The notes under the pieces: model-generated
Told to the model about the DNA's origin: nothing
The model's database searches: none
Seen by the model: only the letters and a program-made list of their open reading frames with translations
Assembly (NCBI GenBank): GCA_016713735.1
Contig: JADJOP010000032.1
Coordinates: 186,001-250,000, forward strand
DNA length: 64,000 nucleotides
Direction of reading: 5' to 3'
DNA from: Bryobacterales bacterium
GTDB lineage: Bacteria > Acidobacteriota > Terriglobia > Bryobacterales > Bryobacteraceae
Position numbers and translations under genes: made by a program
Part shown: positions 52,662 to 60,532 of the stretch, piece by piece
Layout: each line of letters starts with the position of its first letter
How positions within the stretch are numbered: the first letter of the stretch is position 1

Positions 52662-53621
52662 TCAAGACATTTCTGCGGAATCTTGTAGCGGCAATCCTCG
52701 GGACTTCTGCGGAGGAGGCGCAAATGGGGTGACTTGCCGCGACTCCCAACATTTTCGCCACTCCTTTGTCAGATAAAAGCTGGTTCCGTCAGGTAGGAGG
52801 ATCACCTCGGCGAACAATCCCCGGCTAATGGTGGCCTGCCGCCACCCCTGCATATCGCACTTCCGGGTCCGAAACCACCGCCTGTAGAAGAACGAGTCTG
52901 CGACCAGATATCCCGAAACCAGCCGGGGCAAGCGGCCTTTTCTGGCAAACAAGCGGACCGCTCCACCTGTGCCCGCGCGCTCAAGCACCCACGCCGGGAC
53001 GTCGGCGGCGCCCGCGTCGAACAGGAACGAGAAGACCCGCCCCAGGAAACAGGCCACGATGAAACGGAGAATTCGCGCCAGCACCGGCAGCATCCACAGC
53101 ATTGCCAGCAGGAGCGCGCACAGGACGGGCAAGGCGATGTGGGGGTACTGGTAGGTGAAGAGCAACAGGGCGACGACTCCGAAATCCTCGGCCAGGCTGA
53201 TGAGCGAGTGAGTGCCCGGCTCGGGCGCGGCATGGGCCAGCAGGCGCACCCCCATTTTCGTGGAATGGGTTCCCAGCGCCACGGAGCCGGCGAACAGGAC
53301 GGCGGCGACCTGGGCCAGCGGGCTCCACTGCGCCGCGGCCCCGAAGGCGAGCATGGCCGCGCCCACCGGCCGGATAAAGGTGTGCAGACCATCCCAGAGC
53401 GGCGTCACGAACGGGACCTTGTCGGCGACAAACTCGGCGATATAAAAAGCCCCGGCGGCGATGAGCACGGCGGGGTGGCTCACTACGGCCAGCTCCGGCG
53501 GCAGGCCGGAGATGAGCCCATACCGTAGGCCCAACCCAAGCGTGAGGATGGCGGCGTAGAGGTTGACGCCCGAAACGAGGGCGATCCCCAGGATCGCCGA
53601 GAGCGCTTCTACTGATTTCAC
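52662..53621 (-). CDS. DUF4126 membrane protein with a soluble tail
   Basis: The first 200 residues of this 319-aa protein form five or six membrane helices of the DUF4126 type (LSAILGIALVSGVNLYAAIL, RPVGAAMLAFGAA, LGTHSTKMGVRLLA). A cytosolic or periplasmic segment of about 110 residues follows (SFFYRRWFRTRKCDMQGWRQ, VILLPDGTSFYLTKEW). The tail is an addition to the basic family. Function unknown. Confidence 0.82.
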   Translation of the reverse strand: MKSVEALSAILGIALVSGVNLYAAILTLGLGLRYGLISGLPPELAVVSHPAVLIAAGAFYIAEFVADKVPFVTPLWDGLHTFIRPVGAAMLAFGAAAQWSPLAQVAAVLFAGSVALGTHSTKMGVRLLAHAAPEPGTHSLISLAEDFGVVALLLFTYQYPHIALPVLCALLLAMLWMLPVLARILRFIVACFLGRVFSFLFDAGAADVPAWVLERAGTGGAVRLFARKGRLPRLVSGYLVADSFFYRRWFRTRKCDMQGWRQATISRGLFAEVILLPDGTSFYLTKEWRKCWESRQVTPFAPPPQKSRGLPLQDSAEMS

Positions 53622-53637
53622 TGGCTCACCCCCCTGC

Positions 53638-53889
53638 TCACTTCGGCTGCTTCATGCGCCGGCCGATCCACAGAATCAGGATCGCACCGATGGTGGCCAT
53701 GATGAACCCGGCGGGCTGGCCTTCGTCATAGAGGCCGAGAAACCGGCCCAGGAAGCCCCCCACCACAGCCCCGGCGATACCGAGGATGACGGTGATCAGG
53801 CAGCCGTGTGAATCCTTGCCCGGCATGAGGTACTTTGCCAGGGTCCCCACGATGGCTCCGAAAACGACCCAACCGATGATGCCGAACAT
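53638..53889 (-). CDS. GlsB/YeaQ/YmgE-family stress-response membrane protein
   Basis: An 83-aa protein with three membrane segments and the glycine-rich pattern of the transglycosylase-associated family (GIIGWVVFGAIVGTLAKYLM, LGIAGAVVGGFLGRFLG, GFIMATIGAILILWIGRR). A stress-induced inner-membrane protein in other bacteria. The DUF4126 gene follows 16 nt downstream. Confidence 0.92.
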   Translation of the reverse strand: MFGIIGWVVFGAIVGTLAKYLMPGKDSHGCLITVILGIAGAVVGGFLGRFLGLYDEGQPAGFIMATIGAILILWIGRRMKQPK

Positions 53890-53931
53890 GCGGCCTCCTT
53901 CCCACTCGTAGTTAGAAACGTACGCGGCGCC

Positions 53932-55008
53932 TCAGGGGTTCAGAAAACCCGCATCGGCTCCGAGCAAATGGGCGGCAAAGCGAAGTCCCTCCATCGTAGC
54001 GCCATTCAACGGGATCCCCTCCGCCTTGTAGCGGACCTGGGTCGCTGCCTCCATCCCGCCCGGGGCGTAGAGGGGATCGGCGCCGGCGCGCCTCCGGCTG
54101 CTGCGGATCTCGCGCACCACCTCGTCAGCCGCTTCGCGGAAACGCAGGAGATCGGTGAAGGCGGCAATGTTGAGGGCGAGGAAGAAGTGGCCGTCAGCCC
54201 CCGCTTTGGGCCCGTCGGTCATGTTGCCGAGGCGGGTTCCATAGCTGGCCCCCGAAAGTAGGGTGGACAGCATGCCGAACACCACCGCCAGGCCGACGCC
54301 CTTGAACTCACCGATGGGCTGGAGGAGCCCGGTCAGAGCCTGCGCCGCGTCCGTCGTAGGTTCGCCGTTGGCGTCGAAGGCCCAGGTGGCCGGGATGGGC
54401 TCACCCTTTTGCTGGAAGACGCGAATCTTGCCGTGGGAGCTGTAGCTGAAGGCGGCATCCAGCACGACGGCGGCTTCGTCGCGGGTAGGAATGGCGACGG
54501 CCAGCGGATTGATGCCGACAAGCTTCTCCGTGCCGCCCCAGGGCGCCATCGTGGGCAGGGCACTGGTGGCGCACAGGCCAACCATGTCGTGCCCAAGCGC
54601 CTCCATGGCGTAGTAGAACATCGCGCCGCAGTGGTTGGAGCCGCGCACGGCGGCAAAGGCCACGCCCAGCGCCGAAGCGCGCTCAATCGCAGCTCGCATC
54701 GCAAACATCGCCGCCACCTGGCCCATCGCATTGCCGCCGTCGACCACCAGGGCCGCGCCGTTCTCACGCACCGGCTCGGGCCGGCCTGCCGGGTCAACGC
54801 CCCCCGTGCGCAGCTTGGCCACATACTCGGGCACGCGCAGGACGCCATGCGAGTGGACGCCGCGCTCGTCGGAGGAAACCAGCGAATCGGCCACCAGCGC
54901 GGCATCCACGCCAGTCATGCCACACCGCTCAAACAGATCGGCGGTGAACACGCGCAGCGATCCGGCGTTGACGCGCTGCTCGCGTTCCGTCCCGGGATAC
55001 CAGCTCAT
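53932..55008 (-). CDS. Ldh-family (malate/L-lactate-type) NAD(P)-dependent dehydrogenase
   Basis: A 358-aa oxidoreductase of the Ldh_2 family. Its landmarks are SDERGVHSHGVLRVPEY, VRGSNHCGAMFYYAMEALG and GINPLAVAIPT. These enzymes reduce 2-oxoacids, imines or ureidoglycolate-type substrates, so malate is not assured. It stands alone, divergent from the SMP-30 gene (73 bp apart). Confidence 0.9.
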   Translation of the reverse strand: MSWYPGTEREQRVNAGSLRVFTADLFERCGMTGVDAALVADSLVSSDERGVHSHGVLRVPEYVAKLRTGGVDPAGRPEPVRENGAALVVDGGNAMGQVAAMFAMRAAIERASALGVAFAAVRGSNHCGAMFYYAMEALGHDMVGLCATSALPTMAPWGGTEKLVGINPLAVAIPTRDEAAVVLDAAFSYSSHGKIRVFQQKGEPIPATWAFDANGEPTTDAAQALTGLLQPIGEFKGVGLAVVFGMLSTLLSGASYGTRLGNMTDGPKAGADGHFFLALNIAAFTDLLRFREAADEVVREIRSSRRRAGADPLYAPGGMEAATQVRYKAEGIPLNGATMEGLRFAAHLLGADAGFLNP

Positions 55009-55067
55009 GGCGGCTTAGGCTACCAAATCCACCGGGTTGCGGCAGCAAGGCGCGCCACCGGCCACGA

Positions 55068-55073
55068 TACAAT
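55068..55073 (+). promoter_or_regulatory. -10-like hexamer before the SMP-30 gene
   Basis: TACAAT (5 of 6) ends 8 nt before the ATG at 55082; no ribosome site and no clear -35. Confidence 0.35.
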
Positions 55074-55081
55074 CTCAACCG

Positions 55082-55925
55082 ATGCTCTTCCACACCGAAT
55101 CCCTCCCCGTCGAACTCACCCGCGCCGACGCAGCGCTGGACCGCATTGTCACCTCATCGGCCACCATCGAGCGCCTCGGCCGCGGCTTCATCTTCACCGA
55201 AGGCCCCATCTGGAGGCCCCGCGAAAACGACCTCATCTTCAGCGACATCCCCGCCAACTCGGCCTTCCGCTGGCGCCCCGTCTCGGCCAATGGTTCAAAA
55301 ACCGGCGATATCGAACTCTTCCGCAAGCCCCTTGACCGTTCTCGCCGCCACCTATGACAGCAAGCGGCTCAACTCCCCCAACGATTGCGTCCATCACTCC
55401 AACGGCGACCTCTACTTCACCGATCCACCGTATGGCTTCGTGGGCATGGACGACGACCCCAAGAAGGAGCTCGATTTCTGCGGCGTCTACCGCATCCGCC
55501 AGGGCGAGTTGCAGTTGCTCTTCAAGGACCCAACGGTGAAGCGGCCCAACGGCCTTGCCTTCTCGCCGGATGAGAAGGTGATGTACCTCTCCAACTCCGA
55601 TCCGGAACGGAAGATCTGGATGCGGTTCGATGTAGCGGACGACGGAACACTCACCAACGGCAGCGTGTTCGCCAACGTCACCGCGGAGACCGCCGGCGGA
55701 TTACCGGATGGCATGAAGATCGACAGGGAAGGAACGCTCTACTGCACCGGTCCGAACGGAGTGTGGGTGTTCGCTCCCTCAGGCAAGCACCTGGGCACAA
55801 TCCACTTCCCCGAAATCCCGGCGAACCTGCACTGGGGCGATGCCGATGCGCGGATGCTCTACGTCACCGCGCGCACGGGTCTCTACCGGATCCACCTTGG
55901 GGTTCCAGGCATCCGTCCCGAATAG
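55082..55925 (+). pseudogene. SMP-30/gluconolactonase-family protein, frameshifted with an internal loss
   Basis: A sugar lactonase or related beta-propeller. The start at 55082 (MLFHTESLPVEL) fits, and FIFTEGPIWRPRENDLIFSD is the family's first blade. After GDIELFRKP the frame ends at a TGA (55355-55357). The family resumes in another frame as LTVLAATYDSKRLNSPNDC, then LYFTDPPYGF, VKRPNGLAFSPDEKVMYLS and GGLPDGMKIDREG. The 30-40 residues normally between these points (SNGLT...HGNRRV in relatives) are missing, so this is more than a one-base error. The junction is near 55328-55335. Confidence 0.78.
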
Positions 55926-55928
55926 GAA

Positions 55929-55954
55929 GGGCTGCCCCCGAAAGAGAGCAGCCC
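55929..55954. terminator. Stem-loop between convergent genes
   Basis: GGGCTGC and GCAGCCC form a 7-bp stem with a 12-nt loop. It lies 3 nt after the SMP-30 stop and 2 nt beyond the proposed true stop of the minus-strand gene, which fits a shared terminator, although the T tracts are weak. Confidence 0.5.
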
Positions 55955-55956
55955 AG

Positions 55957-56672
55957 CTAACCGGCGGGGACATTGTGGGGTGTGGGTTGTTGGGTCTGTC
56001 CTTCGCCGGTACTCCATCAAAGACGAAGGAAGGGGGGCGGTAGTTCCCTTCCCGGCGATATTCGTAGCGAGAAATTTCGATCGCCAACCCCCACGTGATC
56101 GCCGCCAGGAAGGCGAGGCCCCAAACGGTCACCGCACGCGCCGCGCCCCAATCCCTCTTTATGGGCGAGCGCTCAAAGAAGCTCCCCACTGGTAACGCGG
56201 AGCGATGGGGAGTCGACAGCGCTGCCTGCAACGCCGCTAGCCGCTCCCGCGCGGTTTGCTCTTTCCCATGGCGCATGGGAAGCAGAATCCGTCGGCCGTC
56301 CACGAGTTGGACGCCAGTCCTCCAGTAGCGTCCTTCCTTGGCGACATGGATGTGGTCAAACGTGAGTTTCTCGATTTCTTCCGCCCGGAAGTCCCTTGAT
56401 TTCGCTCCGCAGGGCAACGGCCCGTAGGTAATCCGGATGCCGCTGGCATCGGCCTCCAGGTGCGACTGTTCCAACAGCATCACCAGCGAACCGTAGAACC
56501 AGAGGCCGACGAACGGGAATCCCGCCAGGATGCCGCGCCAGTCCGGCTCACCATCGTTCCATCCCAGCATGGCCATGATGGAGGCGTAGGCGACCGCGAG
56601 CAGCATCAGGGGGATGGAGGCGAGCAGCGGAATGATGCGCGAGGTGATGCGCAACCCAGGTTGCGGGTTCAT
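55957..56672 (-). CDS. Membrane protein with PH-like middle domain; frameshifted at its end
   Basis: The ATG at 56672 overlaps the trmJ stop (ATGA). Two membrane segments (ITSRIIPLLASIPLMLLAVAY, GFPFVGLWFYGSLVMLLE) precede a domain with SHLEADASGIRITYGPLP and RILLPMRHGKEQTARE, and a third helix (VTVWGLAFLAAITWGLAI). Read without correction the frame runs to 55779, antisense to 147 bp of SMP-30. A single missing base near 56004-56007 gives a better tail (VPAEGQTQQPTPHNVPAG) ending at TAG 55959-55957, right beside the terminator. I accept the corrected end; function unknown. Confidence 0.65.
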
Positions 56673-57403
56673 TCGCCGCGGTCCACTTTCCAACTGATTT
56701 GCCGCAGCATACCCAGCCACATCGCCGCGTCCTTGTCGGACAATCCCAGGCGCCGCACCATCCGCCGCACCTTCAATTCCGTCGACGCGGCTGTTGTCGG
56801 GTTGGTATATCCGCTGCGCGCCAGGATCGCATTGAACTGGGTCGCAATGCGGTCCACGGCCTCTCCCCCGGCGGGGCGGATCGTCTTGGCTTTGCGGTCG
56901 GGGGCGCGGCCGTCGCGGACCAGTTCGTACAGGCAGACGGCCACGGCCTGGCCGAGGTTCATCGACTCGTGCTCAATCCGTGTGGGGATGCGCATCAGCC
57001 AGTGGCAGTAGCTGAGGTCGTCATTGGACAGGCCAAATTTCTCGCTGCCAAAGAGCAGGGCCACGCCGCGGCCGCCCTCGGCGAGGTGGCGCTTCATCAG
57101 GCGGGCGCCGCGCTCCAGCCGGCGGAGGGGCGTTTGCGGGTCGCGATGGCCGAGCGAGGCCGTCCCGACCACGAGCGAACAGTCGGCCACCGCGTCGGCC
57201 ACGCTCGGGAATTCGCGCGCCGAGGCCATCAGGGCGGAAGCGCCGACGGCGGAGCGGGCTTCGCGAAAGGCGACGTCGTAGGCGTTCACCAGGCGGAGGT
57301 CGGCGAAGCCGAAGTTAGACATGGCGCGCGCCGCGGCCCCGATGTTGAGCGGGTTCCGCGGCGCGACGAGAATGACTTTGAGTTGTCCGTTGCCCGGTGC
57401 GAT
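56669..57403 (-). CDS. trmJ: SpoU-family tRNA/rRNA methyltransferase (TrmJ-like)
   Basis: A 2'-O-ribose methyltransferase. Motifs are VILVAPRNPLNIGAAARAMS, VALLFGSEKFGLSNDDLSYC and MNLGQAVAVCLYEL, with a C-terminal tail as in TrmJ. The first canonical ATG is at 57322, which would remove the first conserved motif. The frame is open back to 57413, and an ATC at 57401-57403, preceded by GAGGTAAGG at good spacing, gives IAPGNGQLKVILVAPRNP (244 aa). I place the start there. It follows korB by 7 nt. Confidence 0.82.
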   Translation of the reverse strand: MAPGNGQLKVILVAPRNPLNIGAAARAMSNFGFADLRLVNAYDVAFREARSAVGASALMASAREFPSVADAVADCSLVVGTASLGHRDPQTPLRRLERGARLMKRHLAEGGRGVALLFGSEKFGLSNDDLSYCHWLMRIPTRIEHESMNLGQAVAVCLYELVRDGRAPDRKAKTIRPAGGEAVDRIATQFNAILARSGYTNPTTAASTELKVRRMVRRLGLSDKDAAMWLGMLRQISWKVDRGE

Positions 57404-57410
57404 GGGAGCC

Positions 57411-58451
57411 TTACCTCAGCTCCTCCATGATCTCATCCAGGGCTTCCCGCGAGGGGCGCGTCAGGGTTTCCGGCAGCGCCGCAAGCGGCGTGTCGGTCAT
57501 GTTGAGCGTCTCGTAGAAGTTCTTCGTATGCGTGTTGATGTAGAAGATGCCGGTCACCACTTCCTGCTTCTCCTCGGACTCGTGGAGGACACGGATGGCC
57601 GCCATCTTGTCGGTGGGGTCATAGTCGCGGCCCAGCTTCTTGACGCGCAAAACACTGCCGTCGTGCAGGGCCACCTCCTGCGTGTCGCCTTCCTCCATCT
57701 CCAGGTGAATGTCTTCGTAGTGGGGAATGAAGTCGAGCTCGTGCAGAGCCACGTCGTGCTCTTTCACGTACGCATAGGACATGGTGGAGCCGGCGTGGTC
57801 GTTGAACGTAACGCAGGGGCTGATGACGTCGATAATGCTCAGTCCCTTGTGGGCGATGGCGGCCTTGAGGATCGCCTGAAGTTGCTTCTTGTCGCCGCTG
57901 AAGGTACGCGCCACCAGCGTGGCGCCAAGCTCGATTCCGAGCAGGCAGCAATCCAGCTTGTGCATCTCGTTGAGCGTGCCGACCTTCGACTTGGCCCCAT
58001 AATCGGAGGTGGCCGAAAACTGACCTTTCGTCAGGCCATAAACGCCGTTGTCTTCGATGATGTAGATGAGCGGCAGATTGCGCCGCAGCAGGTGGACGAA
58101 CTGCCCGATGCCGATCGAAGCCGTATCGCCATCGCCTGTTACCACCACGCCCAGCAGGTCGCGATTGGCCAGCATCGCACCGGTGGACACCGACGCCGCC
58201 CGGCCATGCACGGAGTTGAAGCCGTGCGCGAGGTTCAAGAAATACGCGGGCGACTTCGACGAGCAGCCGATACCGGAGAACTTCGCCACCGTCCATGGCT
58301 GCACGCCCATCTCGTAAAACACTTCCACAATTCGTTCGCTTACCGCGTTGTGGCCGCAGCCGGCGCAGAGGGTCGTCTTACTGCCCTTGTAGTGCAGCAC
58401 CTCCAACCCGATCCGGTTGGTCTTTTTCGGGGGAACGGCTGTGGTACTCAT
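57411..58451 (-). CDS. korB: 2-oxoacid:ferredoxin oxidoreductase, beta subunit
   Basis: TPP-binding subunit of 2-oxoglutarate (or related 2-oxoacid):ferredoxin oxidoreductase. The 346-aa protein has TTLCAGCGHNAV, FSGIGCSSKSP and the TPP motif VTGDGDTASIGIGQFVHLLRR, then IIEDNGVYGLTKGQ. Its start overlaps the korA stop (ATGA). It joins citrate synthase in central metabolism and may replace 2-oxoglutarate dehydrogenase. Confidence 0.93.
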   Translation of the reverse strand: MSTTAVPPKKTNRIGLEVLHYKGSKTTLCAGCGHNAVSERIVEVFYEMGVQPWTVAKFSGIGCSSKSPAYFLNLAHGFNSVHGRAASVSTGAMLANRDLLGVVVTGDGDTASIGIGQFVHLLRRNLPLIYIIEDNGVYGLTKGQFSATSDYGAKSKVGTLNEMHKLDCCLLGIELGATLVARTFSGDKKQLQAILKAAIAHKGLSIIDVISPCVTFNDHAGSTMSYAYVKEHDVALHELDFIPHYEDIHLEMEEGDTQEVALHDGSVLRVKKLGRDYDPTDKMAAIRVLHESEEKQEVVTGIFYINTHTKNFYETLNMTDTPLAALPETLTRPSREALDEIMEELR

Positions 58452-60289
58452 GCTGCCTCCTTGCCGCGGATGTCGTCAGTGATGGAACGGGCGTCGATAG
58501 GCAGTCCGTTGTAATAGCGCAGGCTGCGCAGCTTCGCCACCTGGGCCGCCGTCAGGTCAAGCTGCATCAGTTGGTACAACTGGCCGTCGCGGTTCTGGTC
58601 AACGATGTACACCCGGTCGTGCCGGCCGATGAACTCATCGAGAGCCTCGGTGTAGGGGTAGGCCCGGAGGCGGAACGTACTCGCCTCGATGCCGTACTCG
58701 CGCTTCAACTGATCCTGGCTCTCCAGCACCGCTTCGCGCGAGGTGCCGCAGAAGACCATGCCGATCCGAGCCCCGTCCACATAATTGACCTCGGGCGCGG
58801 GAACCACTTTGCGCATGGAGTCGAACTTCCGCGAGAGCCTGTCCACGTTGTTCACATAGTCTTCCGGCCGTTCGCTGTACTGCGCCTTCTCGTTGTGGCC
58901 GGAGCCGCGCGTGAAGTAGCTCGCCGCCGGGTGGTTGGTTCCTGGCAGCGTGCGGTAGCCGACGCCGTCGCCGTCGACATCCCGATAGCGCTCAAAACCG
59001 CCGAGCCGTTCGAGGTCATCGGCCGTCAACACCTTGCCCCGGTTCATGGAGGCGTCGGAGTAGGGAAGCGGGTCGGAGGCCCACACGTTCATGCCTAGAT
59101 CCAGATCCGTGTTGACGAACACGGGCGTTTGGAACTGTTCGGCCAGATCAAAGGCCTCGGCGGCCATGGAGAAGCACTCCTCAGGTCCCGAGGGGAACAG
59201 GATCGGGTGCCGTGTGTCGCCGTGAGAGAGCGTCGCGTTGGAGAGGATGTCACCCTGCATGGTGCGCGTCGGCAGCCCTGTCGAGGGCCCCACGCGCTGA
59301 ACGTCGACGATCACCGCCGGAATTTCCGTGTAATAGGCCAGCCCGACGAACTCGGACATGAGCGAGACGCCAGGTCCCGCGGTGGCCGTCATGGCCCGGG
59401 CGCCGGCCCAGGCTGCGCCGATCACCATGCCGATGGAGGCCAGCTCATCTTCGGCCTGCACCACGGCATACGTGCCCTTGCCGTCCGGCCCCGTCCGCAG
59501 CCGCCTCAGGTAGCCGATCATGGACTCCACCAGCGACGAGGAGGGTGTGATGGGATACCACGCCACAAAGGTGCAGCCGGCATAGATGGCGCCAAGCGCC
59601 GTGGCTGCATTGCCGTCGATGATGAACTTCCCTGTGTTCGCGTTCATCCTCTCGATCTTGTACGGCTGCTCGATCTGGACGTTGTCCTTGGCCCAGGTGA
59701 AGCCGGCCTGGGCCGCACCCCAGTTCAACTCGGCGGCCTTCACCTTCTTCGGCCCGAACTGCTTGAACAGCGCCTTACGGATCTCCTCCATGTCGATGTC
59801 GAGCAAATACGCCACGACACCGTCATAGATCATGTTCTTGACCAGCTTGCGGAGCTTTGCCTCTGGACAGGCCGGACCCACCAGCTTGTCAAACGGCACG
59901 GGGACCATAATCAGGTCCGAACGGAGCTCGTTGAGCTTGAGCGGCTCGTCGTAGACGAGCACGCGGCCCGGCTCCAGCTCCATGCAATCCTCGCGTGCCG
60001 TCTCCGGGTTCATGGCCACCAGGAAATCCACTTCCTTCTTCCGGCCGGTCCACCCGTGTTTGGAGGCGCGGATGGTGAACCAGGTCGGCAAGCCCTGAAT
60101 GTTCGAGGGGAACATGTTCTTGCCGCTGACCGGGATGCCCATCTGGAAGATGGCCCGCATGAGCACGATGTTGGATGTCTGGCTGCCGCTTCCATTCGCT
60201 GTGGCAACCTGTAGCGAAAAATCATTCACGATGCGTTGCGGCACCGTGCCACCGCCCTCTCGGGCAAGTGAGGTGAGGGTCGTCGACAT
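58448..60289 (-). CDS. korA: 2-oxoacid:ferredoxin oxidoreductase, fused gamma-alpha subunit
   Basis: A 613-aa fusion. Residues 1-190 are the gamma domain (GIPVSGKNMFPSNIQGLPTW, DFLVAMNPETARED). The alpha domain follows (GNAATALGAIYAGCTFVAWYPITPS, shown in parts as CTFVAWYPITPSSSL and AEDELASIGMVIGAAWAGAR), then VNTDLDLGMNVW and the transketolase C-terminal part. A GGAGG precedes the ATG. This fused form is common in aerobic bacteria that have Kor. Confidence 0.93.
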   Translation of the reverse strand: MSTTLTSLAREGGGTVPQRIVNDFSLQVATANGSGSQTSNIVLMRAIFQMGIPVSGKNMFPSNIQGLPTWFTIRASKHGWTGRKKEVDFLVAMNPETAREDCMELEPGRVLVYDEPLKLNELRSDLIMVPVPFDKLVGPACPEAKLRKLVKNMIYDGVVAYLLDIDMEEIRKALFKQFGPKKVKAAELNWGAAQAGFTWAKDNVQIEQPYKIERMNANTGKFIIDGNAATALGAIYAGCTFVAWYPITPSSSLVESMIGYLRRLRTGPDGKGTYAVVQAEDELASIGMVIGAAWAGARAMTATAGPGVSLMSEFVGLAYYTEIPAVIVDVQRVGPSTGLPTRTMQGDILSNATLSHGDTRHPILFPSGPEECFSMAAEAFDLAEQFQTPVFVNTDLDLGMNVWASDPLPYSDASMNRGKVLTADDLERLGGFERYRDVDGDGVGYRTLPGTNHPAASYFTRGSGHNEKAQYSERPEDYVNNVDRLSRKFDSMRKVVPAPEVNYVDGARIGMVFCGTSREAVLESQDQLKREYGIEASTFRLRAYPYTEALDEFIGRHDRVYIVDQNRDGQLYQLMQLDLTAAQVAKLRSLRYYNGLPIDARSITDDIRGKEAA

Positions 60290-60346
60290 CTAGGTCGCAT
60301 ACCTCCGGTTCTTTATGTGAGTACGGACAAGCGCCGCCCCGCACGG

Positions 60347-60375
60347 ATTATATGCAAATTAGGGACCGGAGTGAA
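60347..60375 (-). promoter_or_regulatory. Promoter of korAB
   Basis: The minus strand reads TTCACT (60375-60370; 4 of 6) and a perfect TATAAT (60352-60347) with a 17-bp spacer. It leaves a leader of about 50 nt with a GGAGG ribosome site. The rest of the 243-bp spacer to speA shows nothing else. Confidence 0.6.
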
Positions 60376-60532
60376 TCCGCCTCGATTTTCAGCAGCGTCT
60401 TCAATAAGCGCGGCGAATCCGTGGAAGAACACAACAGGGCCATTGGGTGAGAACACGCCCGCCCTTGCCCCAAGTTCTGCGCCAGATGCGCACCATGCGC
60501 CTCAGTCCCGCCTCGTGGAACCCAAATCGAAC

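Noticed and set aside
55779..55956. C-terminal 60 residues of the minus-strand membrane protein
   Set aside because: Antisense to conserved SMP-30 sequence; better explained by a missing base near 56005.
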